From Massilia sp. KIM (lineage in GTDB: Bacteria; Pseudomonadota; Gammaproteobacteria; Burkholderiales; Burkholderiaceae_D), in NCBI RefSeq assembly GCF_002007115.1, contig NZ_MVAD01000004.1, positions 398,500 through 462,499 of the forward strand: a DNA stretch of 64,000 bases. The letters are read 5' to 3'. Below, piece after piece: positions 56,587 through 64,000 of the stretch (positions are counted from its first letter, which is position 1; every line of letters begins with the position of its first letter). The notes under the pieces are model-generated. The model ran no database searches and had not been told where the DNA came from. It saw only the letters and a list, made by a program, of their open reading frames with translations. The position numbers and the translations under genes were made by a program.

Positions 56587-57072
56587 TTATTTGATACGCG
56601 TCAACGTCGGCCGTCCGCCTTTTTTCGGCGGATCATTGTCATCATCCGGCGCCGTCGTAGCCGGCTCAGCGGGCGACGCACTCGCATTCTCGCCGTTCGG
56701 CACCGCCGACAGGGACGGCGCCCCCGACGATTCCGCCGGCGCCGGCATCTCCGCCGCCGTGACGTTCACCTCGAAGGCCATCCCCTGTCCATTCTCGTTG
56801 GCGTAAATCGCCAGCACGTTGTGCACAGGAATATAGATCTCGCGCGACACGCCATTGAAGCGCGCCCGGAAGTGGATGGCGTCATTGTCCATCTTCAGCC
56901 CCGAGGTCGCCCCGTAGCTGATGTTGAGGATGATCTCGCCCTTGCGTACGTATTCCATCGGCACCGTGGTCGCGGCGTCGACCTTGACCGCGAGGTAAGG
57001 CGTGTAGCCGCTGTCGGTGCACCATTCGTAGATGGCGCGCAGCAAGTAGGGTTTGGTGGAGATCTCAGCCAT
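56587..57072 (-). CDS. sspB: ClpXP adaptor SspB
   Basis: A 161-residue protein: conserved SspB fold (STKPYLLRAIYEWCTDSGYTP, KGEIILNISYGATSGLKM, RFNGVSREIYIPVHNVLAIY) to about residue 107, then an acidic Pro/Ala/Glu-rich linker and a short C-terminus for ClpX binding. It delivers ssrA-tagged proteins to ClpXP. It follows sspA on the same strand with about 120 bp between them. Confidence 0.95.
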   Translation of the reverse strand: MAEISTKPYLLRAIYEWCTDSGYTPYLAVKVDAATTVPMEYVRKGEIILNISYGATSGLKMDNDAIHFRARFNGVSREIYIPVHNVLAIYANENGQGMAFEVNVTAAEMPAPAESSGAPSLSAVPNGENASASPAEPATTAPDDDNDPPKKGGRPTLTRIK

Positions 57073-57193
57073 GGTGGTGTTAACAAATACCTGGGTATGT
57101 ACACGCCAGTGTACCGGATTCGTCCCACGGACGTCCCGAAAAACCGGCGTGCACGTATAGCGCGGAGACCGGGCGGCCTCCGCGGCAACGCTA

Positions 57194-57805
57194 TCAGCGG
57201 CGCATCACCTTCTCGGACGGGGTCAGCGCTTCGATGTAGGCCGGACGCGAGAAGATACGCTCGGCGTACTTCATCAGCGGCGCAGCGGTCTTCGACAGCT
57301 CGATGCCATAGTGGTCCAGACGCCACAGCAGCGGAGCGATCGCGACGTCCAGCATCGAGAACTCGTCGCCCAGCATGTACTTGTTCTTCAGGAACAGCGG
57401 GGCCAGGGTGGTCAGGCGGTCGCGGATTTCCGAACGGGCCTTGTCGTGGCTCTTGTCGTTGGTCTTGTTGCGCTCGCTTTCCAGCGTGTGCACGTGGACG
57501 AACAGTTCCTTCTCGAAGTTGAACAGCATCAGGCGCGCACGGGCGCGCATCAGCGGGTCGGCCGGCATCAGCTGCGGGTGCGGGAAGCGCTCGTCGATGT
57601 ACTCGTTGATGATGTTCGATTCGTACAGGATCAGTTCGCGTTCGACCAGGATCGGCACCTGGCCATACGGATTCATGGTCGAGATGTCTTCCGGCTTGTT
57701 GAACAGGTCGACGTCGCGTACCTCGAAGTCCATGCCCTTTTCGAACAGGACGAGGCGGCAGCGTTGGGAGAACGGGCAGGTGGTGCCGGAGTAGAGAACC
57801 ATCAT
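57194..57805 (-). CDS. sspA: Stringent starvation protein A
   Basis: A 203-residue glutathione S-transferase-fold protein: N-terminal thioredoxin-like domain with SGTTCPFSQRCRLVLFEKGMDFE and the EYIDERFPHP motif, C-terminal helical domain. SspA binds RNA polymerase and aids stress and stationary-phase transcription. It is not an active GST. Confidence 0.95.
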   Translation of the reverse strand: MMVLYSGTTCPFSQRCRLVLFEKGMDFEVRDVDLFNKPEDISTMNPYGQVPILVERELILYESNIINEYIDERFPHPQLMPADPLMRARARLMLFNFEKELFVHVHTLESERNKTNDKSHDKARSEIRDRLTTLAPLFLKNKYMLGDEFSMLDVAIAPLLWRLDHYGIELSKTAAPLMKYAERIFSRPAYIEALTPSEKVMRR

Positions 57806-57865
57806 GGTTTATAGTTCCTTAAGAAACAAAGGGGTGAAGCGCCAAGCGACTCACCCCGAAAAATG

Positions 57866-57894
57866 ATTGCCCGTATTATAGCCAACCGGGCAAT
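57866..57894 (-). terminator. Hairpin terminating petC, with sspA -10 in its loop
   Basis: ATTGCCCG (57866-57873) and CGGGCAAT (57887-57894) form an 8-bp perfect stem downstream of petC, followed on the minus strand by CATTTTTC. Its loop carries TATAAT (minus strand, 57880-57875), a perfect -10 box that is well placed for sspA. The -35 is weak. Confidence 0.62.
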
Positions 57895-57903
57895 GAAAGC
57901 GAA

Positions 57904-58665
57904 TTACTTCACTTCTTTCCAGTACGACGCCTTCAAGCGCCAGGTCAGGAAAGCGAAGCCCGCCAGGAACAAGAGCACGATCACGCCCAGGCGCTTGCGC
58001 TGGTTCTGGGCCGGTTCGGCCATCCAGCTCAGGTAGGCGACCAGGTCGGCAGTGGCGGCGTCGAAGTCCTGGGCGCTCAGGGTGCCCGGGCTGACCTGCT
58101 CGAAGCCGGCGAAGGCGTGCACCACCTTGCTCGGGTCATGCGGATCCTTCTGGTCCTCGAACTTGGCGGCGCGGACGCCCTGCAGCTGCCACATCACGTG
58201 CGGCATGGCCACGTTCGGCACCACCATGTTGTTCCAGCCGGTCGGACGGGTGTCGTCCTTGTAGAAGGTGCGCAGGTAGGTGTACAGGTAGTCCGCGCCC
58301 GAACCGGCCGGCGAGGACTTGGCGCGCGCGATCACCGACAGGTCCGGCGGCACCGCGCCGAACCAGGCCTTGGCGTCGTCCGGGCGCATCGCGGTCGTCA
58401 TCATGCCGCCCACCTTGTCCTGGGTGAACAGCAGATTGTTCTTGATCTGCTCTTCCGACAGGCCCAGGTCGCGCAGGCGGTTATAACGCATCGCGGACGC
58501 CGAGTGGCAATTCAGGCAATAGTTGACGAACAGCTTGGCGCCGTTCTGGAGCGAGGCCAGGTCGTGGCGCTCCGGCGCGCGGTCCAGCGGGAAAGTGCCT
58601 TCCGCGGCGAATACCAGTCCCGGCACCAGGGCCAGGACCGCCATCATTTTCTTCGCAAATTTCAT
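57904..58665 (-). CDS. petC: Cytochrome c1 subunit of the bc1 complex
   Basis: A 253-residue protein: signal peptide at 1-20, heme c site CLNCH (Cys50, Cys53, His54), Met ligand region and a C-terminal membrane anchor (LGVIVLLFLAGFAFLTWRLK). Last gene of petABC. It transfers electrons from the Rieske protein to cytochrome c. Confidence 0.96.
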   Translation of the reverse strand: MKFAKKMMAVLALVPGLVFAAEGTFPLDRAPERHDLASLQNGAKLFVNYCLNCHSASAMRYNRLRDLGLSEEQIKNNLLFTQDKVGGMMTTAMRPDDAKAWFGAVPPDLSVIARAKSSPAGSGADYLYTYLRTFYKDDTRPTGWNNMVVPNVAMPHVMWQLQGVRAAKFEDQKDPHDPSKVVHAFAGFEQVSPGTLSAQDFDAATADLVAYLSWMAEPAQNQRKRLGVIVLLFLAGFAFLTWRLKASYWKEVK

Positions 58666-58692
58666 GTGATGTCCTTGTGCTCTTGATGTCGA

Positions 58693-60108
58693 TCAGTGCG
58701 CCGCATAGGTCAGGCGGCTGGGCACCGGCTTGAAGGCGCCCATGGTGCTCCACCAGGGCATCAGCAGGAAGAACGCAAAGTAGGCCAGGGTGCACACTTG
58801 CGAGATGATCGTGAAGGCCGGGGTCGGCAGCTGGGTGCCGAGGTAGCCGAGGGTCACGAACACCAGCGCGAACAGCGCGTACAGGTAGCTGTGCCAGGTC
58901 GGACGGTAGCGCAGCGACTTGGCCGGCGAGTGGTCCAGCCAGGGCAGGAAGGCCAGGATCACGACCGAGGAACCGAACAGCACCACGCCCCAGAACTTGG
59001 CTTCCAGCACTTGCGGCAGCATGCCGATGATCAGGACCAGGCCGATCACGGCGATCGCCACCTTGGTGCGATAAGCCAGGCGCGACTTGAGCCAGATGAA
59101 CACGACATAGGCGGCGATACCGGCCATCAGCACGTACATGAAGTCCGCGGTGGTGGCGCGCAGCACCGAGTAGAAGGGCGTGAAGTACCAGGTCGGCGCG
59201 ATGTGCGGCGGGGTCTTCATCGAGTCGGCCGGCAGGAAGTTGTTGTATTCCAGGAAGTAGCCGCCCATCTCAGGCGCGAAGAAGACCACGGCCGAGAACA
59301 GGAACAGGAAGACCGACACGCCGTAGATGTCCTTCACGGTGTAGTAGGGGTGCGAAGGGATGGCGTCGACCGGGTGGCCGTCCGGACCCAGGTTTTCCTT
59401 GACTTCGATGCCGTCCGGATTGTTCGAGCCGACTTCGTGCAGCGCGATCAGGTGGGCGGCCACCAGGCCCAGCAGCACCAGCGGCAGGGCGATGACGTGG
59501 AAGGCGAAGAAGCGGTTCAGGGTCGCATCCGACACCACGTAGTCGCCGCGGATCCACAGCGACAGGTCGGGGCCGATCACGGGAATCGCACCGAACAGGT
59601 TGACGATCACCTGGGCGCCCCAGTAGGACATCTGGCCCCAGGGCAGCAGGTAGCCGAAGAAGGCCTCGGCCATCAGGCACAGGAAGATCGCGAAGCCGAA
59701 CAGCCAGACCAGCTCGCGCGGCTTGCGGTAGGAGCCGTACATCAGGGCGCGCGCCATGTGCAGGTAGACCACGATGAAGAAGGCCGAGGCGCCGGTGGAG
59801 TGCATGTAGCGCACCAGCCAGCCCCAGGGGACTTCACGCATGATGTATTCGACCGAGCCGAAAGCCAGGTTGGCGTCCGGCTTGTAGTGCATCGTGAGGA
59901 AGATGCCGGTCACGATCTGGAGCACCAGTACCAGCATGGCCAGCGAGCCGAACAGGTACCAGGTGTTGAAGTTCTTCGGAGCGTAGTACTTGCCCCACTG
60001 GTCGTTCCACAGCTTCGAGAGCGGGAAACGGTCGTCGACCCAGGCCAGGGCCTTGTGGCCGGCCGGTGCGTCCGCAGGGAGCTTGGTCTCTTTGAATGCG
60101 CCTGCCAT
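58693..60108 (-). CDS. petB: Cytochrome b subunit of the bc1 complex
   Basis: A 471-residue membrane protein. The heme-ligand histidines appear in the YMHSTGASAFFIVVYLHMAR and FFAFHVIALPLVLLGLVAAH helices; PEWYFTPFYSVLR-like PTWYFTPFYSVLRA carries the Qo-site region (PEWY is replaced by PTWY). Eight or more helices. It starts one base after petA ends. Confidence 0.96.
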   Translation of the reverse strand: MAGAFKETKLPADAPAGHKALAWVDDRFPLSKLWNDQWGKYYAPKNFNTWYLFGSLAMLVLVLQIVTGIFLTMHYKPDANLAFGSVEYIMREVPWGWLVRYMHSTGASAFFIVVYLHMARALMYGSYRKPRELVWLFGFAIFLCLMAEAFFGYLLPWGQMSYWGAQVIVNLFGAIPVIGPDLSLWIRGDYVVSDATLNRFFAFHVIALPLVLLGLVAAHLIALHEVGSNNPDGIEVKENLGPDGHPVDAIPSHPYYTVKDIYGVSVFLFLFSAVVFFAPEMGGYFLEYNNFLPADSMKTPPHIAPTWYFTPFYSVLRATTADFMYVLMAGIAAYVVFIWLKSRLAYRTKVAIAVIGLVLIIGMLPQVLEAKFWGVVLFGSSVVILAFLPWLDHSPAKSLRYRPTWHSYLYALFALVFVTLGYLGTQLPTPAFTIISQVCTLAYFAFFLLMPWWSTMGAFKPVPSRLTYAAH

Positions 60109-60109
60109 C

Positions 60110-60724
60110 TTATGCCTCGCCTTTCTCGTCTTTGCCGATGATCAGCCTGTTGTCCGACAGGTACATGTACGGCGGAACGTCCATGTTGGTCGGGGCCGGC
60201 TTGTTCTGGAACACGCGGGCCGACAGGTCGAAGGTGGAGCCGTGGCAGGGGCAGAGGAAGCCGCCCGGCCAGTCGTCCGGCAGGTTGGGCTGGGGGCCGG
60301 CGGTGGTGCGCGAGGAGGGCGAGCAGCCCAGGTGCGAGCAGATGCCGACGGTGACGAGGACTTCCTTGTGCTCGGCGCGCGAGCGGTGCGAATTCTTGGC
60401 GTATTCCGGCATCGGCAGCTGGAAGATCTTGTCCGAATTCGGGTCGGCCAGCTGGCCTTCCACCTTGGTCAGGGTGGCCATCATTTCCGGCGTGCGGCGC
60501 AGGATCCAGACCGGCTTGCCGCGCCATTCGACCACTTTCATTTCACCCGGCTTGACGTCGGAGATATCGACCTCGACCGGGGCACCCGCCGCTTTGGCGC
60601 GTTCGGATGGCTGGAAGGTGCTGACCAGGGCTCCCGCCGTGGAGACACCAACGACGCCGCCTGCCGCACATGTGGCGACCAGTAAGCCGCGTCGGCCTGG
60701 ATCGACCTGCTTTTCATTACTCAT
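60110..60724 (-). CDS. petA: Rieske iron-sulfur subunit of the bc1 complex
   Basis: A 204-residue protein with a Tat-type RRGLLVATC signal-anchor near residue 11 and the 2Fe-2S ligands Cys129/His131 and Cys158/His161 in CSHLGC and CPCHGS. First gene of the petABC operon; divergent from mscL. Confidence 0.96.
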   Translation of the reverse strand: MSNEKQVDPGRRGLLVATCAAGGVVGVSTAGALVSTFQPSERAKAAGAPVEVDISDVKPGEMKVVEWRGKPVWILRRTPEMMATLTKVEGQLADPNSDKIFQLPMPEYAKNSHRSRAEHKEVLVTVGICSHLGCSPSSRTTAGPQPNLPDDWPGGFLCPCHGSTFDLSARVFQNKPAPTNMDVPPYMYLSDNRLIIGKDEKGEA

Positions 60725-60949
60725 ACCAACCCCACTCCGTGAAAATACGAACTTCAGAATTAATAAAGAGCTTCCAGCAACACAAAATTATATGTGAATG
60801 GCAATACCGAATGGAAAAAAATTATCAAGGGTGCACGGGCAGCCGAAACGGACGTGCCAGTCCGGCTTCCGGCGGAGGTGACATCCGTACGTAAACCGCT
60901 TGCGGTATGATGCACTGGCTTGATTCAATAACAAGACGGGAGAACCACT

Positions 60950-61372
60950 ATGGCGATGATGGAAGAGTTTAAGAAATTTGCGATGCGAGGCAACGTGGTC
61001 GACCTGGCGGTCGGCGTGATCATCGGCGGCGCCTTCGGCAAGATCGTCGATTCGCTGGTCCAGGACATCATCATGCCGCCGATCGGGAAACTGTTCGGTG
61101 GCCTCGATTTCGCGAGTTATTACATTCCTCTCAATGGTCAAGCCTATAACTTACCACTGGCGGAGGCCAAGAAGGCAGGTGCAGTGTTGGCATATGGTAA
61201 CTTCCTGACTATATTGCTCAACTTTATTTTGCTGGCTTTCGTTATCTTCCAGATGGTGAAGATCATCAACCGCCTGCGTGGTCCGGCCCCGGAAGAGAAG
61301 CCTGCGCCACTGGCGACCCCGGAAGACATCATCCTGTTGCGCGAGATCCGCGACTCCCTGAAGCGACCATGA
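60950..61372 (+). CDS. mscL: Large-conductance mechanosensitive channel
   Basis: A 140-residue protein with MscL signature [20 protein letters not shown] in the first transmembrane helix, a second helix ([20 protein letters not shown]) and a C-terminal cytoplasmic helix. It opens under hypo-osmotic shock. Confidence 0.97.
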   Translation: MAMMEEFKKFAMRGNVVDLAVGVIIGGAFGKIVDSLVQDIIMPPIGKLFGGLDFASYYIPLNGQAYNLPLAEAKKAGAVLAYGNFLTILLNFILLAFVIFQMVKIINRLRGPAPEEKPAPLATPEDIILLREIRDSLKRP

Positions 61373-61373
61373 C

Positions 61374-62564
61374 GTGAAAGACGGCAGCCTCCACGACACC
61401 CGGCCGGCCGGCGGCCTCAAGCGCCTCTGGCTGCTGTTCGCCCAGCTCGTCACGGTGCTGCTGGCGGTGTACTTCGTCGTGGCCGCCGTCCGCCCGGACT
61501 GGCTGCACGGCCGTCCCGAACCGGTGCGGGTGGGCGGCCCCGGCAAATCCGTGCCCATGCTGCAGGCCCCGCCGGCCGTGCCCGGCGGCAGTTACCGCGA
61601 CGCGGCGGCCAAGGCCATGCCGGCGGTGGTCAATATCTTCACCAGCAAGGCCACGCGCCAGACCCATCCGCTGCTGCGCGACCCCTTCTTTCGCCGCTTC
61701 TTCGGCGACCGCGCGCCGCCCGAGGAGCAGCTGGCCAGCCTCGGCTCGGGCGTGATCGTCAGTGCCGAGGGCTATATCCTGACCAATAACCACGTCGTGG
61801 AAGGTGCGGACGCCATCGAAGTTGGACTGGCGGACGGCCGCAGAAGTGCCGCGCGCATCGTGGGCACCGACCCGGAAACCGACTTGGCCGTGATCCGCAT
61901 CAGCGCGCGTGAGCTGCCGGTGATGGTGCTGGGCGACCCCGAGCAGGCCCGCGTGGGCGACGTGGTGCTGGCCATCGGCAACCCCTTCGGCGTGGGCCAG
62001 ACCGTCACCCTGGGCATCATCTCGGCCCTGGGGCGCAACAACCTGCACATCAACCACTTCGAGAACTTCATCCAGACCGACGCCGCGATCAACTTCGGCA
62101 ACTCGGGCGGCGCCTTGGTCGACACCGACGGCAACCTGCTGGGCATTAATTCGGCGATTTATTCGCAGACCGGTGGCTCGGTCGGGATCGGCTTCGCGAT
62201 TCCGGTCACCACGGCCAAGACCGTGCTCGACTCCATCGTCAAGCACGGCCAGGTGGTGCGCGGCTGGATCGGCATCGAATCCCAGGACATCACGCCCGAG
62301 CTGGCCGACAGCTTCGGCCTGGCGCGCTCGAGCGGCGCGATCATCGCCGGCGTGGTGCGCGGCGGACCGGCCGACCGGGCCGGCATCCAGCCCGGCGACA
62401 TTTTGGTGGCGGTCGGCCCCAAGCCGGTGGCCTCCACCTCCGACATGCTCAACCTGATCGCCCAGCTCGAGCCGGGCAGCAAGGCCGAGCTGACCATCCT
62501 GCGCAAGAGCCGCGAGGCCAAGCTCGCCGTCAAGGTGGGCCGCCGCCCGCGCCAGATTCCCTGA
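61374..62564 (+). CDS. Membrane-anchored DegS/AlgW-type serine protease
   Basis: A 396-residue HtrA-family protease with GTG start, one N-terminal transmembrane segment (about 18-40), a trypsin-like domain with catalytic His140, Asp170 and Ser244 (FGNSGGAL), and a single PDZ domain after about 300. One PDZ and a membrane anchor fit DegS/AlgW, which trigger the envelope stress response, but a DegQ-like role is possible. It is one base after mscL. Confidence 0.93.
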   Translation: MKDGSLHDTRPAGGLKRLWLLFAQLVTVLLAVYFVVAAVRPDWLHGRPEPVRVGGPGKSVPMLQAPPAVPGGSYRDAAAKAMPAVVNIFTSKATRQTHPLLRDPFFRRFFGDRAPPEEQLASLGSGVIVSAEGYILTNNHVVEGADAIEVGLADGRRSAARIVGTDPETDLAVIRISARELPVMVLGDPEQARVGDVVLAIGNPFGVGQTVTLGIISALGRNNLHINHFENFIQTDAAINFGNSGGALVDTDGNLLGINSAIYSQTGGSVGIGFAIPVTTAKTVLDSIVKHGQVVRGWIGIESQDITPELADSFGLARSSGAIIAGVVRGGPADRAGIQPGDILVAVGPKPVASTSDMLNLIAQLEPGSKAELTILRKSREAKLAVKVGRRPRQIP

Positions 62565-62589
62565 ACCCTTTTTTTTACCTGCACCATCC

Positions 62590-63279
62590 ATGCACCTGCG
62601 CGACCTGACGCAATACCTGAGCGAACTGAGCGACAACAACAACCGCCCCTGGTTCCTGTGGAACAAGCCCCGTTACGACATCCTGCGCGCCGAATTCCTG
62701 GGCGTTGTCGAGGAACTGATACGCCAGATGGCGAAGTTCGACCCCAAGGTGGCCGCCTGCAATCCGAAGAAGGCGGTGTTCCGCTTCCAGCGCGACACCC
62801 GCTTCGCCAAGGACAAGACGCCGTATAAAACCCATTTCGCGGCCGGCATCGCGCCGGGCGACAAGCGCAAGCCGAGCGATGGCGCCGGCCCGACCTATTA
62901 CTTCCACATCGAGGCCAATGGCAAGCTGCTGTTCGGCGCGGGCGAATACCTGCCGCCGGCGCCGCGCCTGAAGGCGATCCGCGAGCACGTCGTCAACGAT
63001 GCGCCGGGATTCACTAAAATGTTGAAGAATAAGCATCTCCGGGCCACCTATGGCGATTTGCGTCATGACGAGGGCAAGCTCCAGCGTCCGCCGAAGGGTT
63101 TCGATCCGGACCATCCGCTGATCGATTACCTCAAGCTCAAGAGCTATTTCGTGTGGACCGAGCTGGAACTGGACCTGAACGCGCCGGAAAAACTGGTTCC
63201 GCAGCTGGCCGGCGCCTTCAAGGACGCGCTGGCGCTGGTGACCTGGCTGCGCGGCGTGCCGGAGAATTTCGATGAATGA
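62590..63279 (+). CDS. DUF2461 family protein
   Basis: A 229-residue protein of DUF2461 (TIGR02453): conserved segments include LSELSDNNNRPWFLWNKPRYD, FRFQRDTRFAKDKTPYKTHFAAGI and YYFHIEANGKLLFGAGEY. No function is established. No signal peptide. It lies 25 bp after the protease gene. Confidence 0.92.
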   Translation: MHLRDLTQYLSELSDNNNRPWFLWNKPRYDILRAEFLGVVEELIRQMAKFDPKVAACNPKKAVFRFQRDTRFAKDKTPYKTHFAAGIAPGDKRKPSDGAGPTYYFHIEANGKLLFGAGEYLPPAPRLKAIREHVVNDAPGFTKMLKNKHLRATYGDLRHDEGKLQRPPKGFDPDHPLIDYLKLKSYFVWTELELDLNAPEKLVPQLAGAFKDALALVTWLRGVPENFDE

Positions 63280-63301
63280 GTCAGCAAGCTAGGAGGGCGA
63301 C

Positions 63302-63676
63302 ATGGCATTGCAACGAGCGGTATCGGGAGAGCGGATCGTATTGCAGCGCGGAGACGACGACATCGCCCATTTCACCTCGGTCGCGCTGGTGAAGACCGAG
63401 CGCATGGAACTGATCCGCCTGGTGGTGCCGAAGGAGCGTCCGGTGCCGGAGCACAGGGTGGAAGGGGAGGTGACCATCCAGTGCCTGGAGGGCGAGCTGG
63501 TGGTCGATGCGCACGGCAGGGCGACGGTGCTCAAGCCGAACGAGATGGTGTACCTGGCCGGGGGCGAGCCGCATACGATACGCGCCAACAAGGATGCGGT
63601 GGGGCTCATGACCATCATCATGGGGCCGGTGCGGACCGGTGGGCCGACCAATGATCCGCGGGGATCGGCGTCCTGA
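63302..63676 (+). CDS. Small cupin protein
   Basis: A 124-residue single-domain cupin (VPEHRVEGEVTIQCLEGELVV, then MVYLAGGEPHTIRA) with one His of the first motif and one of the second. The usual three-His metal site is incomplete. AGGAGGG precedes the ATG. Probably a metal-poor or binding cupin; function unknown. Confidence 0.82.
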   Translation: MALQRAVSGERIVLQRGDDDIAHFTSVALVKTERMELIRLVVPKERPVPEHRVEGEVTIQCLEGELVVDAHGRATVLKPNEMVYLAGGEPHTIRANKDAVGLMTIIMGPVRTGGPTNDPRGSAS

Positions 63677-63720
63677 TCGTGCGTCAGCGCTGATCGCAAG
63701 CGCTAACTGGTCGCTGCGAA

Positions 63721-63904
63721 ACTTGGGTTCCCGCCTGCGCGGGAACGACGTGCTTAAGCAGCGGTCCAGAAAAATTTCTGTGGCATGCGCCTCATGAACG
63801 TCGTTCCCACGCAGGCGGGAACGACGTGCTGAAGCAGCGAGTCAGAACCGATATTGTGGCCCGCAGCCCCTAAACGTCGTTCCCGCGCAGGCGGGAACCC
63901 AAGT
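63721..63904. repeat. Cluster of three REP-like palindromes
   Basis: Elements at 63721-63750, 63798-63827 and 63874-63904 share the core CCCGCCTGCGCGGG or its complement. The middle element has CGTCG-type ends on both sides, unlike the asymmetric ones. The first two are followed by near-identical bases (GTGCTTAAGCAGCG and GTGCTGAAGCAGCG), so a REP plus flank was probably duplicated. Here the core is GCGCAGGC, differing from GCGAAGGC at 13.7 and 43.5 kb. Confidence 0.85.
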
Positions 63905-63937
63905 TTGCGAGAACAGCTGCAAACCCAAGCAGCAAGC

Positions 63938-64000
63938 TCAGGCCAACTCCACCCTCGGATCCCGCGCCAGCAACTTGGCCGCCATCTCCGGCGCAGCCAC
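63938..64000 (-). CDS. C-terminal fragment of a minus-strand gene (partial)
   Basis: The last 63 bases read on the minus strand as VAAPEMAAKLLARDPRVELA followed by TGA (63940-63938), with codon use like the rest of the window. Probably the C-terminus of a gene that continues beyond the edge. No family can be named. Confidence 0.45.
   Translation of the reverse strand: MAAPEMAAKLLARDPRVELA

Overview
The window is a high-GC bacterial chromosome segment that looks like a Massilia-type betaproteobacterium (Oxalobacteraceae/Burkholderiales). Support comes from a PEP-CTERM protein with exosortase-associated genes, a fused IcmF mutase, a fused indolepyruvate oxidoreductase, the SspA/SspB and cytochrome bc1 order, a Tad pilus locus, and a Xanthomonas/Caulobacter-type TonB receptor linked to flavin halogenases. 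There are no rRNA genes, phage genes, insertion sequences or CRISPR arrays. One tRNA-Thr(UGU) is present.

Layout. (1) 1-8.3 kb is the edge of an exosortase/PEP-CTERM locus. It holds a nucleotidyltransferase, a PEP-CTERM protein behind a near-perfect sigma-54 promoter, a nitroreductase-like protein, a ThiF-like E1 enzyme, a FeeM-type N-acyltransferase and the TPR lipoprotein PrsT. (2) 8.5-10.3 kb has a small unknown gene and a coupled pair: a ubiquitin-like MoaD/ThiS protein ending in Gly-Gly and a BNR beta-propeller. (3) 10.3-18.6 kb is acyl-CoA and amino-acid catabolism (IcmF, indolepyruvate ferredoxin oxidoreductase, LysR regulator). (4) 18.7-21.0 kb has an HD-GYP phosphodiesterase and a GGDEF cyclase, convergent. 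(5) 21.3-32.2 kb is a Tad/Flp pilus operon (flp, cpaA, an unknown ATPase, cpaB, secretin, lipoprotein, tadZ, tadA, tadB, tadC, tadD).

(6) 32.3-55.2 kb is a beta-glucan or beta-glucoside utilisation region: DUF2807 protein, GH16, CE4-like deacetylase, a TonB receptor followed by halogenase, SapC, JmjC/cupin and a second halogenase, then on the minus strand SBP, two permeases, ATPase, LacI, GH1, GH3, glucokinase and an MFS sugar transporter. Three promoters (deacetylase/GH16, TonB receptor, ABC transporter) share one design: a sigma-70 promoter followed 11-12 nt downstream of the -10 by a LacI-type operator with a GGAAACGTT core. GH1 has a variant operator. The implied flow is outer-membrane uptake by the TonB receptor, cleavage by the lipoprotein GH16 and exported GH3, inner-membrane uptake by ABC and MFS transporters, cytoplasmic GH1 hydrolysis and phosphorylation by glucokinase.

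(7) 55.3-64 kb is mostly housekeeping: an L,D-transpeptidase-like pair, tRNA-Thr, sspB, sspA, petABC, mscL, a DegS-type protease, a DUF2461 protein and a cupin. REP-like palindromes with a conserved core lie at 13.7, 43.5 and 63.7 kb; the 43.5 kb copy is a perfect inverted pair adjoining a 17-bp tandem repeat.

The most promising uncharacterised systems are the LacI-controlled TonB/halogenase/SapC/JmjC operon, the FeeM/ThiF/nitroreductase group in the exosortase locus, and the MoaD-like/BNR pair. All functional assignments come from reading the translated sequence; no database search was run.
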